A stretch of DNA of 64,000 bases. Source: Rudanella lutea DSM 19387. Its GTDB lineage: Bacteria > Bacteroidota > Bacteroidia > Cytophagales > Spirosomataceae. Positions 1 to 9,607 of the stretch are shown here, piece by piece. Positions within the stretch are counted from its first letter, which is position 1, and every line of letters starts with the position of its first letter. The position numbers and the translations under genes were made by a program. The DNA lies in the NCBI RefSeq assembly GCF_000383955.1, contig NZ_KB913013.1, forward strand, positions 1,518,277 to 1,582,276, written 5' to 3'. Below the pieces are notes generated by a model. It saw only the letters and a program-made list of their open reading frames with translations. It was not told where the DNA came from and ran no database searches.

Positions 1-1876
1 TGCTCGTGAAGTCAAACGTAAAGACTTTGGGTTTTTCGTTCGCCCAGTGGAAAAACGATTCCGGGGTTTTGCCGTAGTCGGCGGTGTTGAACAGGCCCAC
101 GGCGTAGGAGCCGTCTTCGAGCGGTTTTACCCAGATTTCGACGCCGTCCTGCTGGTGTTTCAGCCGGGCCGCTTTGCCCAGCGGGTCCTGATTGATGGCG
201 ATGACCTCGTCGTTGGTGAGCAGGTTGAGCGTGAAGTCGTCCAGCTGCTCAATCGGGCAGCCGATGAGCATGGGGGCCGGGAGCAGGCTGAACATACTGA
301 CGTGGCTGTACTGCTCGTCGGGCGTCAGGCGGGTGTCGTGCATCACCGGGCCGATGGATACCTTGCCCAGAATCATCATGTCGGGGTCGCCCCAGTGGCC
401 GGGGCCGGTGTAGGGTGCCCATTTGTCGAGCGTGAAGGATGTCCAGTACAGGCTCGTCCAGCTGTCTTTAATGTCGGGGCCAGTGCGGTATAGCTGGGAT
501 AGGCGCGCCCAGTCTGTCACCTTCTCAAACGGCGCGTTGTTCGACAGGCTGAAGACAATATCCCGGCCCGAGGTTTTCAGGGCAGCCGCCATGCGTTCGG
601 TGGAGTTCACGTCGATGCGCCAGTCGTATTTCAGGAAGTCGAAACCCCACTCGGCCATCTGTTTGGCGTCTTCGGTCTCGAACCGGTATTTGGCAATGCG
701 GTTGAACGCCCGCCGGTTTACCATAATCGTCTCATGGGTTTCGCCCCCTTTGGCCGAATCGGACGAGGCACCGGCATACCCGCCGTAGCTGGAAATGTAG
801 GGTGTTGAATACAACCCGGCTTTCAAACCCAGCGAATGAATATAGTCCACCATTTCCTTGAACCGGGGGAATTTGGCGTTGGGTTGGAGGGCGTTGAGCG
901 GCCCACCGCGCTTACCTTGCCAGGCATCGTCGATGTTGACGTACACCCAGCCGTGGTCGCGCAGCCCTTTCTTGACCATCGCGTCGGCCGAGGCAATTAC
1001 CTTTTCGCGGTCGATGTGCGCTTCCCACGAATTCCAGCCGTTCCAGCCGATGGGGGGCGTCAGGGCAATGGTATCGCCAATCTTGATGGTCAGTTTTTGG
1101 GTAGCTTTTCCCAGCGCATTTTTCGCGGTCAGCGTTACCGGATACGTGCCGCGCTGCGCCACTTTGCCCGAAATAATGCCGGTTTTGGCATCAAGTGAAA
1201 GCCCTGCCGGCAGTGGTTCGGCGGAGTAATGCATAGGCCGTTTGCCGGTGGCCGCGATGTAGTACAGCAGCGGATTGCCGGGGGTAACGCCGATCACTTT
1301 GGCCGAGTTGATACGGGGAGTTGGCTTAGACGCGGGCGTCAGGATATACGGCTTATCGGGGTTGGTGATGTGCTCGGGCATGGCGTTGCCGAGCATTTCC
1401 AGCCGCGCATCGACCCAGTTGCAGTTGGTTCGTTTGTTGCCCACGCCCCCCACCTTATCCGTCACCAGCAATCCCAGCCGACCAACGCCCGTCAGGTCCA
1501 CGTCGACGGGAATGGGCGCATCGCCAATCTTCATTTCGCCACTAGCAAACAGCACCTTACCATCACCCAGTACGAAAAACGACAGGGCAATGTCTTTGTT
1601 CCCCTGATCGTCGGCCCCGACCAGCGCCCGAAACCGCCGGGCCTGCTTGTTCAGGTCAAAAGCCACCACAAAAGGCGATTGGCCGCCCAGTCCACGGGCG
1701 TACCGTTTGCCGCTAATCCGCAGGGTATCCTCGGTGTAGTTGTGTTTGGCTTTCACTGGCCGCAGCCCCTCCGAAAACGTTTGAATGGGCAGATCATCCA
1801 GCCAAACGGTTTGGGTGGTCTGGGCGAGGGAGGTGATGGATACGAAAAGGAGAAGAAGGGTAAAGAGTTTAGGCAT
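1..1876 (-). CDS. GH27 alpha-galactosidase with NPCBM and Ig-like domains (3' end outside window)
   Basis: A secreted alpha-galactosidase-type enzyme expected to remove terminal alpha-galactose in the periplasm or at the surface. The start at 1876 gives a signal peptide ending in LAQ. An NPCBM-type carbohydrate-binding domain follows (about residues 25-165), then a short Ig-like putative-binding domain ending near KIGDT, then a GH27 barrel that opens with TPPIGWNGWNSW. The nucleophile region reads FLKYDWR and the acid/base region reads RTGPDIKDSW. The 625 codons present lack about 40 C-terminal residues compared with its paralogue at 4246-6252, because the window starts inside the gene. It is the last visible gene of the minus-strand polysaccharide locus and is separated from the upstream dehydrogenase by an inverted repeat. 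The exact linkage cleaved cannot be read from the sequence. Confidence 0.93.
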   Translation of the reverse strand, partial: MPKLFTLLLLFVSITSLAQTTQTVWLDDLPIQTFSEGLRPVKAKHNYTEDTLRISGKRYARGLGGQSPFVVAFDLNKQARRFRALVGADDQGNKDIALSFFVLGDGKVLFASGEMKIGDAPIPVDVDLTGVGRLGLLVTDKVGGVGNKRTNCNWVDARLEMLGNAMPEHITNPDKPYILTPASKPTPRINSAKVIGVTPGNPLLYYIAATGKRPMHYSAEPLPAGLSLDAKTGIISGKVAQRGTYPVTLTAKNALGKATQKLTIKIGDTIALTPPIGWNGWNSWEAHIDREKVIASADAMVKKGLRDHGWVYVNIDDAWQGKRGGPLNALQPNAKFPRFKEMVDYIHSLGLKAGLYSTPYISSYGGYAGASSDSAKGGETHETIMVNRRAFNRIAKYRFETEDAKQMAEWGFDFLKYDWRIDVNSTERMAAALKTSGRDIVFSLSNNAPFEKVTDWARLSQLYRTGPDIKDSWTSLYWTSFTLDKWAPYTGPGHWGDPDMMILGKVSIGPVMHDTRLTPDEQYSHVSMFSLLPAPMLIGCPIEQLDDFTLNLLTNDEVIAINQDPLGKAARLKHQQDGVEIWVKPLEDGSYAVGLFNTADYGKTPESFFHWANEKPKVFTFDFTS

Positions 1877-1886
1877 AGGGGGGAGT

Positions 1887-1973
1887 AATGGATAATGAAC
1901 AATGGAGAATGAATAATGGGAAGTCATGGCCGCATTGCCCCTTCATTATACATTGTTCATTCTCCATTATTCA
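1887..1973. repeat. AT-rich intergenic inverted repeat
   Basis: The gap between the first GH27 gene and the dehydrogenase gene holds two arms of the form AATGAAYAATGGAGAATG and its reverse complement, separated by a short GC-richer centre. They could form a long imperfect hairpin. Related word-like arms occur in other gaps of this window (42303-42382, 62317-62391), so this looks like a copy of a dispersed intergenic palindrome. A terminator role for the dehydrogenase gene is possible, but there is no clean U-tract. Confidence 0.7.
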
Positions 1974-1981
1974 TTAATTTT

Positions 1982-4231
1982 TCATTTATCAAAGTCCGTT
2001 TCCAGCAGTTGCTTTTCCGTGAAAACGCCGTTTCCAGCGGGTTTCATGGCACGCATTTTCTTTACGTCCGCTTCCGAAATGCCCTTCCCTTGTTTGGCGA
2101 AGGCGTTTTGCGTGAAGCGGATGATGTCGGCAATGTCCCCATCGCTGATGTCTTTGTTGTTGATCAGGGCGGGCATTTCGTTGTTCAGTTGGTAGAGCTT
2201 GCCATCCACATGAATGGGGCCGCTGACGCCGTGCAGAATGATGGCCGCCAGCCGCTTCATGGAGCCGTCGATGTATTCGGAGCCTTTGAGGGGTGGGGCC
2301 AGGTCCTGAATGCCCTTGCCGTCGGCCCCGTGGCAGGTTCCGCAGATGCTCCGGTACAGTTTCAGGCCTTTGGTCCGGTTATCGGCCTCGTTTTTCTGCA
2401 CCACATAAATCGGGTTCATTTCGTTTTTCTGCCGCTTGCCGATGGTGGCCGTCAGGTTGTTTTTGAGCAGGTCGCCGGGGTTCATTGACGCCAGAAACTG
2501 CTCTTCTTTTCCAGCCAGTCCGCTCGTCAGAGCCTCCCCAAAAAGGCGCTGGGTGGCGTATTTTTTCTCGATACCTGCCAGCATAGGCATAAACGTAGTC
2601 TCCGACACGTTAAGCCAGCTATTCAGCGACATCGACAGATAGAGGTCGATCAGCTCGTTGTTCCGGGCAAGCAGGCTAGAGCAAAGGGCCTGCATAGGCG
2701 CGACCCGCTCTTTGCTGGCAAAGCGTTCCAGCAGCCCCACGGCATGAGCGATGGTTTCGGGCTGTTTCGATTCGCTGATGATAGCGGTCAGGCGTTCAAA
2801 GGTCAGAGCGTTGAGGCCGTCGAGTACGTACAGCGCGTGAATAGCCGTAGCCAGCTCGTTTTGGCCTTTGGCAAGCGTCACCAGTTGGTTCACCACCGTG
2901 AGGTCTTTGCGTTGAATGAGCAATTGCTGGGCCCGGTCGCGCAACCAGCCGTTGGGTTGGCTCAGAAGGGCTATCAAATCCTTAGTGGTTGCCTTCGACA
3001 AGTCAGGAACAGCGCCCGCCTTGGCCGTGGTGCTCGTGATTTTCAGAATCCGCCCGGCGTTTTGCAGGGTATCCAGTTTTTTGTTGGCCAGTTGCTCGGT
3101 CAGGTATTGCGAGATATACGCCTTGTGCTGAATGATACCCCGGTGCATATCCACCACGTACATGGCTCCGTCGGGACCGTTGAAGAGGTTAACCGGGCGG
3201 AATCCTTCGTCAGTGGAGGCTATGAATTCCCGGCCCTCGGTGCCCTGCCGGGCTTTGGTTTGCAGCCCGTTGAACTCCAGAATATTCCGTTTGATGAGGT
3301 TGGCTTCGGGCACGCAGACAAACACGTTCTGGTTGTAGGCATCCGGGAAGGCCCCACCCCGGTACACCAGCGGGCCGCAGGAGGCCGTTACGTCTTTGAG
3401 CATACCTTTTTCGTCCAGCACCCCCGGCTGATACCCCCGGTTGACCGACGTCTGGTGAATGGGATAGACCCGGTTGCTGGCCAGCCGCTGATGCTCGGCG
3501 AGGGTCGGCTTGAAATATTTGTTGCGAATGACCCGGTTTGGCAACACATAGTCGCCCTGCAGGTTGGTGGAGTTGTTGTTGTAATACAGCCGCCCGAAGT
3601 TGTCGTGGGTGATGCCCCATTGGCCCCGGTCGGTGGTGGGTTCTTTGATCCATTTGCCGTTGCGAAGCTGATAGCGGAAGTTGTAATTGGCGTTGTAAAT
3701 CCAGTTGTCGACGTTCATCATCAGCCCGTTGGAGGTATGCTCCACGTTGCCGCCCTCGGCATAAATCGGGTCCACGAGCGTTTTCTTGCCGGGTTTATCG
3801 TTGACGATCTCCACAAACCAGAGCTTGGGGCCGTCCACGTACAACAGGCCGCCATACACATGGGCGAGCGAGCGAGGCAAAACGAGTTTATCCAGAAAAA
3901 CCTTGCTGCGGTCGGCCACGCCATCTTTGTTGAGGTCTTCCAAAATCACAATCCGGCCGTTGGGCTCTTCCTCGCCGATACCTTCCAGATTGGGCATGTA
4001 GCCCACCATCTCGACCACCCACATGCGGCCTTTGTTGTCGAAATCAAGGCCGACAGGCGCTCTGAGCATAGGCTCGGCGGCTACCAGACTCAGCTTGAAG
4101 CCCTCTTCAACCTGGTAATCGGCGGGCGAAAAACGGGGAGCATGAGAAGGAAGGAATTGAAAACCTGCCAGCAGGGCAGAAAACAAGGTCAATAAAGCGA
4201 TAACGAGTTTGAATGGTCGTCTGCGGGCCAT
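1982..4231 (-). CDS. Secreted beta-propeller dehydrogenase with HEAT-like repeats and C-terminal cytochrome c (PVC-type)
   Basis: A 749-residue exported redox protein of the family annotated as membrane-bound dehydrogenase or DUF7133. I chose the start at 4231 because it begins MARRRPFKLV, followed by a hydrophobic export segment. The frame stays open to 4342, but that would overlap the upstream GH27 gene. The N-terminal half is a sorbosone-dehydrogenase-like propeller (GLDFDNKGRMWVVEMVGYMPN, NGPDGAMYVVDMHRG). The middle is helical and HEAT-like. The C-terminal third is a c-type cytochrome with the haem motif CGTCH and a downstream methionine-rich stretch. It lies between two GH27 genes, so oxidation of a sugar or sugar derivative released by the locus is plausible. 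The substrate is unknown. Confidence 0.85.
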   Translation of the reverse strand: MARRRPFKLVIALLTLFSALLAGFQFLPSHAPRFSPADYQVEEGFKLSLVAAEPMLRAPVGLDFDNKGRMWVVEMVGYMPNLEGIGEEEPNGRIVILEDLNKDGVADRSKVFLDKLVLPRSLAHVYGGLLYVDGPKLWFVEIVNDKPGKKTLVDPIYAEGGNVEHTSNGLMMNVDNWIYNANYNFRYQLRNGKWIKEPTTDRGQWGITHDNFGRLYYNNNSTNLQGDYVLPNRVIRNKYFKPTLAEHQRLASNRVYPIHQTSVNRGYQPGVLDEKGMLKDVTASCGPLVYRGGAFPDAYNQNVFVCVPEANLIKRNILEFNGLQTKARQGTEGREFIASTDEGFRPVNLFNGPDGAMYVVDMHRGIIQHKAYISQYLTEQLANKKLDTLQNAGRILKITSTTAKAGAVPDLSKATTKDLIALLSQPNGWLRDRAQQLLIQRKDLTVVNQLVTLAKGQNELATAIHALYVLDGLNALTFERLTAIISESKQPETIAHAVGLLERFASKERVAPMQALCSSLLARNNELIDLYLSMSLNSWLNVSETTFMPMLAGIEKKYATQRLFGEALTSGLAGKEEQFLASMNPGDLLKNNLTATIGKRQKNEMNPIYVVQKNEADNRTKGLKLYRSICGTCHGADGKGIQDLAPPLKGSEYIDGSMKRLAAIILHGVSGPIHVDGKLYQLNNEMPALINNKDISDGDIADIIRFTQNAFAKQGKGISEADVKKMRAMKPAGNGVFTEKQLLETDFDK

Positions 4232-4245
4232 ATCGGTTGGTGAGT

Positions 4246-6252
4246 TTATTTTACCGGAAACATTCGCACCATCACAACACCGTGATGAGGAATTTCTGTT
4301 TGGAATGTTCCGTAAAATTTGCCAAGATCTTGCTGACGCCAAACATCGCGGAGGTTAAAAGCGCCTTTTAACCCAATTTTTGTCAAATCGAGCACAAACG
4401 GGCGGGCAGTTTCGTCGCCCCAGCGGAAGTACGACTCGGGCGTTTTGCCAAAATCGCCCACGTTGAACAGCCCCACCGCATACGAGCCATCTTCCAGTGG
4501 CTTCAGCCAGACCTGAAAACCATCCTGCTCCTGCACCAGCCGCGCCGATTTGCCCAACGGGTCTTGATTGATGGCAATAACCTCGTCGTTGGTGAGCAGG
4601 TTGAGCGTAAACGGGTCGAGCTGTTCGAGCGGGCAGCCGATGAGCAGGGGCGCGGCCAGCAAACTGAACAGGCTCACATGGCTGTATTGCTCGTCGGGCG
4701 TCAGGCGGGTGGGGTGCAGTTGGGTGCCGGTGGTTACGTTGCCCACAATCATCATGTCGGGGTCGTTCCAGTGGCCGGGACCGCCGTAAGGCGCCCATTT
4801 ATCGAGCGTGAAGGCCGATACGAACAGCGAGTTCCAGCTATCGCGGATGTCGGGGCCGGTGCGGTAGCTGTTGGTGAGCCGCACCCAATCCCGGACGTTG
4901 CCAAACGGAGCCGAATTGGAAATGCTGTAGTGAATATCCCGCCCGGAATTTTTCAAAGCAACCGCCATTCGTTCAGCGGAGGGGACTTCGATTCGCCAAT
5001 CGTATTTGAGGTAGTCGATGCCCCACTCGGCAAATTGGCGGGCGTCGGCGGTTTCAAACTGGTACTTGCCCACGTAGCGGTACGATCGTTTGTTGGCAAT
5101 GATTTCGTCGGTGATGTGGCCGTCTTCAAAATCCGATGAGCCACCCACGTACCCGGCATAACTGGTAATCATGGGCGTGGAGTAAATGCCCGTTTTCAGG
5201 CCCAGCGAGTGAATGTAATCCACCATTTCTTTGAAGCGGGGGAATTTCTCATTCGGCTGAATGGCGTTGAGCGGGCCACCACGTTTGCCCTGCCAGGCAT
5301 CGTCGATGTTAATGTAGGTCCAGCCGTGATCGCGCAGGCCCATCCGTACCAGCGCATCGGCCGAGGCAATCACCTTTTCCTGATCGATAAGTCGCGCCCA
5401 GGAATTCCAGCCGTTCCAGCCGATGGGCGGGGTCAGCGAAATGGTATCGCCAATCTTGATTTTCAGGCTCTTGGTAGCCGAACCCAAGGCGTTTTTGGCG
5501 GTGAGCGTGACGGGGTAGGTGCCGCGCCCGCCCACCCTACCCGTAATGCGGCCGGTAGTTGGGTCCAGCGAAAGTCCTTTGGGCAGGTTCCTGGCGGCAA
5601 ACGTCATGGGTCGCTCGCCGGTAGCGGCAATGGTGTACAGAAACGGATTGCCGGGTCGGACCCCGAAAACGCCCGGCGAGTTGATGCGGGGTGTTTTGGG
5701 GGCCGGTGGGGTCAGAATGTATCGCTCGCCATCGTTGGGGATGTTTTGGGGCCGGTGGTTGTCCAGCATCAGCAGTTGCGCGTTGGCCCAGTTGGAATAG
5801 ACTTTGGTCCGGCCGGTATCCTCCACTTTGACCAGCAAACCCAGTCGCTTAACGCCGGTCAGGTTCACCTTCACCCGTTTGGGGGCATCGCCCAGCCGCA
5901 TTTCGCCACTATCGAACAGGATTTTACGGTCGCCGATGACGTAGAACGTATGCGGCAGGTCGCGGTTGCCTTTGTCATCCACGCCCACCAGCGCCGAAAA
6001 CTCGGCCGCTTTACCGTCCAGAAAAAACGCCAGAATGCTGGTGGCGTTCACGCCCACCCCATGTGTAAAATACTGACCATTGATAAGCATGGAGTCACCG
6101 GCCGCGTTGGTCTTGCCCAGCACCGCCGGGATCCCCTCCGAAAACGATTTGATATTAATCTCGTCCAGCCAGAGTTTGGTCGTTGTCTGGGCGTGGGTAG
6201 CTGACGAAACGCAGCAGAATCCGGCAAATAGCCATTGGTAGAATTTTGTCAT
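4246..6252 (-). CDS. GH27 alpha-galactosidase with NPCBM and Ig-like domains
   Basis: A 668-residue secreted enzyme. Residues 1-22 are a signal peptide ending in HAQ, about 25-170 are an NPCBM domain, about 190-268 are an Ig-like putative domain, and the GH27 barrel runs from about 274 to the C-terminal beta domain. D418 in YLKYDWR fits the nucleophile and D468 in GPDIRDSW fits the acid/base. The domain order and long identical stretches match the truncated gene at 1-1876, so the two are paralogues within one locus. The stop lies 15 bp before the start of the dehydrogenase gene, which suggests one transcript. The upstream gap of about 150 bp allows its own promoter. Confidence 0.95.
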   Translation of the reverse strand: MTKFYQWLFAGFCCVSSATHAQTTTKLWLDEINIKSFSEGIPAVLGKTNAAGDSMLINGQYFTHGVGVNATSILAFFLDGKAAEFSALVGVDDKGNRDLPHTFYVIGDRKILFDSGEMRLGDAPKRVKVNLTGVKRLGLLVKVEDTGRTKVYSNWANAQLLMLDNHRPQNIPNDGERYILTPPAPKTPRINSPGVFGVRPGNPFLYTIAATGERPMTFAARNLPKGLSLDPTTGRITGRVGGRGTYPVTLTAKNALGSATKSLKIKIGDTISLTPPIGWNGWNSWARLIDQEKVIASADALVRMGLRDHGWTYINIDDAWQGKRGGPLNAIQPNEKFPRFKEMVDYIHSLGLKTGIYSTPMITSYAGYVGGSSDFEDGHITDEIIANKRSYRYVGKYQFETADARQFAEWGIDYLKYDWRIEVPSAERMAVALKNSGRDIHYSISNSAPFGNVRDWVRLTNSYRTGPDIRDSWNSLFVSAFTLDKWAPYGGPGHWNDPDMMIVGNVTTGTQLHPTRLTPDEQYSHVSLFSLLAAPLLIGCPLEQLDPFTLNLLTNDEVIAINQDPLGKSARLVQEQDGFQVWLKPLEDGSYAVGLFNVGDFGKTPESYFRWGDETARPFVLDLTKIGLKGAFNLRDVWRQQDLGKFYGTFQTEIPHHGVVMVRMFPVK

Positions 6253-6318
6253 GAACCAGCGTCAGTTTTTCAGCAACTCATTTGGTAGAATTTAGGCAAT
6301 GGGTTGATCGCCTAATCG

Positions 6319-6337
6319 TTAAATATTTGATATTTAA
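6319..6337. promoter_or_regulatory. Perfect dyad upstream of the GH27 gene
   Basis: TTAAATAT-TTG-ATATTTAA is a perfect 8+8 palindrome in the 148-bp gap between the esterase stop and the GH27 start, about 65 bp upstream of that start. It could be an operator or an AT-rich hairpin. No matching regulator can be assigned, so function is unproven. Confidence 0.35.
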
Positions 6338-6400
6338 GTGCTTATATATAGAAGTCAATCAACCAGCCAATCAACTAATTAACCAGTTACTAGTTAACTA

Positions 6401-7930
6401 CTACTTAGCGACTCGTTCAGCAATCATCGTCAGTACGGCTTTGTCGCTCCATTCCTGTCCATGCCCGGCCATGGCCGTAAACCGGATGGTCGCGTCCGAT
6501 TTTGGGCTTTCGGTCTTGTCGAGGAATTTTTGCAGGAACCGGGTGGCTACGTTGGAGTACAGGCCGTCCATATCGCCCATCCAGATCCAGATTTTGCCCT
6601 GCAGCTTGGGACCAAGGGTTGTCCAGTTTCGTTCGAGCACCTTTTTGAGGTCATACTTTTCCCACTGTTTGGCAATAGCGTGGTCGATTTCTCCCGTAAC
6701 CGGATCGAACATGAGCGAGGGGAGGCCGTCTTTGCCTTTTGGCCCGAAAACGGCGTTGTAAGCCCCAAACTGACCGCCCGAAATAAGATAATTACCCGTA
6801 CGACTGGCTACGTTTTCGCCCGCAATCCAGTCTTTCATCGAGAAAGTCGGTTCGCCGTAAATCGTCCGGCGACCGGGTTGCAGATAGCCGTAGCGGTTGT
6901 AGAAAATGGTTTTGTCTTCGTAGATGTTGATGAGACCGTAATGCTCAAAATCGACCGGGTCGGGGCTGTACGACCAAGTGCCGTCAAAAAAGTCGGGGTA
7001 GAAAATCTGCAAGCCCAACGATACCCAGCCGCCGGTCGAATTACCGGTCAGGAAACGCTTTTTGGCGGTCGGATTATAGCCTACCTGCCGCTCAATTTCC
7101 GGAATCAGTTCCTCGGTCAGCGCCCGACCGCAAGGGCCGTTGTTCTCCGAATCGACCTGATAGGTATCGCCATAAGGCCCCTGCGAATCCAGAAAAACGT
7201 AGATGACCTGCGGAGCCGCTTTGCCAAACCACCAGTCGGCAAACTCCTTGTTGCCTAGCACCGTGTTCACTGCCGTGTAGCGCCCGTTCAGGCCCGGAAT
7301 CCGGTAGCATATAGGGTATGCCTTGCCCGGATTGTCGAAATAGCCGGACGGCAGCAGTACGGCGGCTCTCAGAAAGCTCGGACGCCCCCGGAAAGCCGTG
7401 AGCAGCGCACTTTTGATCTCGACCGTTTTCACAAACTTATTGCTGACAATGGTCCAGGGCGGTATCAGGGTGTTGAGCGTGAGATTCAGGTTCAGGTTAG
7501 CCGAAAACTCCACCGAGTCGATGTTGCTGTACAGATTGCCCGGCACGTTTTCCTGTCCGTCGTCGGGGTTCTGTTTGTAGACCACCTGAAAATAGTATAG
7601 CCCCGAGGGGTTCTCGCCCAGCTTGTCCAGCCCAACCGACAGGACCTCTTTGGCCTGCATGTCCATCAGAAAAGCGCTTTTACCATCCCAGTTTGTCGGG
7701 GTAATGCCCACCGTAATTTCCGAGCGAGTGCGGGGTTCGCGCTCCTTTTGTTTGGTTACGTGCAGCAGCAATCGCCCCCCTTTCAGGAACGACGGCCGGA
7801 GGGCAGGAGCCACCGAAACGCCCACTTTCCAGGAAACGGGTATCTGGGCAGTTGCTACTAAAGCTAATAGATTGATAGCCAGAAATAGAGTAGCTATCAG
7901 TCCGGGGGAATGGTAAAACGCCTTTTTCAT
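6401..7930 (-). CDS. Secreted alpha/beta-hydrolase, esterase D / enterochelin-esterase-like
   Basis: A 509-residue protein with a signal peptide ending near TAQ (residue 29), an N-terminal beta-rich domain (about 30-160) and a C-terminal esterase domain of the putative-esterase family. The nucleophile elbow reads TGNSTGGW, placing the serine at about residue 298. Acidic and histidine partners can be expected downstream (GDMDG, AGHGQEW). The start overlaps the stop of the GH28 gene by ATGA, indicating translational coupling. Next to a polygalacturonase-type enzyme, removal of acyl groups such as acetyl or methyl esters from pectin-like glycan is a reasonable but unproven role. Confidence 0.8.
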   Translation of the reverse strand: MKKAFYHSPGLIATLFLAINLLALVATAQIPVSWKVGVSVAPALRPSFLKGGRLLLHVTKQKEREPRTRSEITVGITPTNWDGKSAFLMDMQAKEVLSVGLDKLGENPSGLYYFQVVYKQNPDDGQENVPGNLYSNIDSVEFSANLNLNLTLNTLIPPWTIVSNKFVKTVEIKSALLTAFRGRPSFLRAAVLLPSGYFDNPGKAYPICYRIPGLNGRYTAVNTVLGNKEFADWWFGKAAPQVIYVFLDSQGPYGDTYQVDSENNGPCGRALTEELIPEIERQVGYNPTAKKRFLTGNSTGGWVSLGLQIFYPDFFDGTWSYSPDPVDFEHYGLINIYEDKTIFYNRYGYLQPGRRTIYGEPTFSMKDWIAGENVASRTGNYLISGGQFGAYNAVFGPKGKDGLPSLMFDPVTGEIDHAIAKQWEKYDLKKVLERNWTTLGPKLQGKIWIWMGDMDGLYSNVATRFLQKFLDKTESPKSDATIRFTAMAGHGQEWSDKAVLTMIAERVAK

Positions 7931-9567
7931 TTTCCGTAGTTCGTCTTCAAAATCCCTTTTTCTGCATCGACCGGTAGTTTCAGGTTTGTCGTTTTCACCT
8001 CGGCTGTGTTGTTGAGCATGATCACGGGCATCTGGTTGGCCGTCAGCACCGAGACGTCGGACAATTCAATTTGCCGGGCATCGTCGAAGATTAGGGCGGG
8101 CCGAAAATCTTCTTCTACGTAGCGTAGACGCAGGTTTTTGAACCGGATTCCTTCGGCATGGCGCACGTAAAAACCCCAGGCCGGTAGTTCGCCAAACATC
8201 GAGAACTCGGGGTAACCGGCTTCGTTTTCGGGTACTGAGGTGATCTTGTCGAGCGGAATATGGGCGATGGTTTTGTCGGCCCGGCCTCCATAGCTGATTT
8301 CGATGTTTTCGAGGGTGACGTCCTGCACCGGATAACCCGGCAGGCCCGTGATGGAAGCCGGAACGAGGTTGTAGGGCAGGTAGGGGTGACCGTAAATGTG
8401 GAAGCTCGACGGGCGTTTGGGCATTTTGTCCTCGCCCGGCCGCAGGTGGTCGGGTGGGCCTTCGAGGGGGTAGCCCTGATCGGGTTTCAGCAGCGGCACC
8501 TCGGCTTTTACGTTGGCGATATAAACGCCCCGGATGCTGCCGACCGCGCCCGTTTTGTTGCGGTGCCCGCGCCGGATGAAAATCGCGTTACCCGTGTTAC
8601 GGGCCACCACATCCCGAATGTCAATCCCTTCCATCGTGCCCCCATCCACGAGTTCGAGCGCGATGGCCGAGCGGTAGGTATCGAAAATGGTCAGGTTGCG
8701 GGCTTTGACGTTTTTGAATCCCCCCGCCGAGGTGGTTCCGAATTTAAGCCCGTTGGCGCTGCTGCGAATGGTGCAGTTTTCAATGGTCACGTTCTCGCAC
8801 CCCGACCGGGGGTTGTCGGATTTAAGGCAAATGCCATCGTCGGCGGAGTTGATGAAGCAGTTGGTGATGCGGACGTTGCGGGTGTCGGTGAGGTCGAGGC
8901 CGTCGTTGTTCCAGTAGGTGGTGCTTTGCACCGTAATACCGTCGATGGTCACGCCGTCGCACTCGCGGTAGTCCTGCACCCATTCCGAGGAGTTTTTGAG
9001 GGTAATGCCCGTTACAGTCACCTTTTTGCAGCCGGTCATGTTCAGGACCAGTGCACGACCCGAGGGCCGTTTTACCTTCCAGATGGTGTCCTGTTTGATC
9101 TCTCCGCTGCGGAGTTTTTTGAAGATGTCGAGCATCAGTTCCTGCCCCTGCCCGTCGATCACGCCCTTGCCCGTAATAGATACGTTGGTCTGGTTATGGG
9201 CAGCCACTACGGCGATGCGCTCGTTACCGTAATCGTTGTACTCGCCCGGCCGGGCCGATTTCAGCGCAACTCGCCCCGACGAATAATCGCGGAGGTTGGG
9301 CGAGCCAAGGAGCCGTGCCCCTTTTTGCAGGTGCAGCTCTACGTTGGATTTCAGGAAGATGGAGCCGGTCATGAAGTTGCCCAGCGGCACCACCACCCGG
9401 CCTCCGCCCTGCGCCGACGCCCTGTCGATCAGCTTTTGCAGCATGGTCGCATTGTTCGTTTCGCCATCGGCCACTGCCCCAAAAGCCGTAATCACGTAGG
9501 AGCGCGTTTGTGCGTAACCGCTGAGGGCGAGGAGCAGGAGGGTTAGTAAAGGGTACAGGTTTTTCAT
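7927..9567 (-). CDS. GH28 family (polygalacturonase-like) right-handed beta-helix enzyme
   Basis: A 546-residue secreted protein with a signal peptide ending in YAQ (residue 20). It starts with the pectate-lyase-3-like motif VITAFGAVADGETNNA, then forms parallel beta-helix coils. Catalytic acids of GH28 are visible as NNDGLDL (D222, D225) and SADDGICLKS (D243, D244). The classical GHG motif is replaced by a SANGLKFGT-type segment, which is seen in GH28 branches that act on galacturonides or rhamnogalacturonan other than plain homogalacturonan. Substrate is therefore uncertain. Its stop overlaps the esterase start by 4 bp. Confidence 0.88.
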   Translation of the reverse strand: MKNLYPLLTLLLLALSGYAQTRSYVITAFGAVADGETNNATMLQKLIDRASAQGGGRVVVPLGNFMTGSIFLKSNVELHLQKGARLLGSPNLRDYSSGRVALKSARPGEYNDYGNERIAVVAAHNQTNVSITGKGVIDGQGQELMLDIFKKLRSGEIKQDTIWKVKRPSGRALVLNMTGCKKVTVTGITLKNSSEWVQDYRECDGVTIDGITVQSTTYWNNDGLDLTDTRNVRITNCFINSADDGICLKSDNPRSGCENVTIENCTIRSSANGLKFGTTSAGGFKNVKARNLTIFDTYRSAIALELVDGGTMEGIDIRDVVARNTGNAIFIRRGHRNKTGAVGSIRGVYIANVKAEVPLLKPDQGYPLEGPPDHLRPGEDKMPKRPSSFHIYGHPYLPYNLVPASITGLPGYPVQDVTLENIEISYGGRADKTIAHIPLDKITSVPENEAGYPEFSMFGELPAWGFYVRHAEGIRFKNLRLRYVEEDFRPALIFDDARQIELSDVSVLTANQMPVIMLNNTAEVKTTNLKLPVDAEKGILKTNYGK

Positions 9568-9607
9568 GATAGAAATATTTGCTCAAGCGCAAACTATGGA
9601 CTTTGTT

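Noticed and set aside
2744-4195. Long plus-strand ORF opposite the dehydrogenase gene
   Set aside because: It mirrors the GC-rich codon pattern of the real minus-strand gene and has no recognisable domain. The same holds for the other long opposite-strand frames across 1-26 kb and 41-64 kb.
4232-4342. Longer start of the cytochrome c dehydrogenase
   Set aside because: It overlaps the upstream GH27 coding sequence by about 100 bp and lacks an export signal at its beginning.
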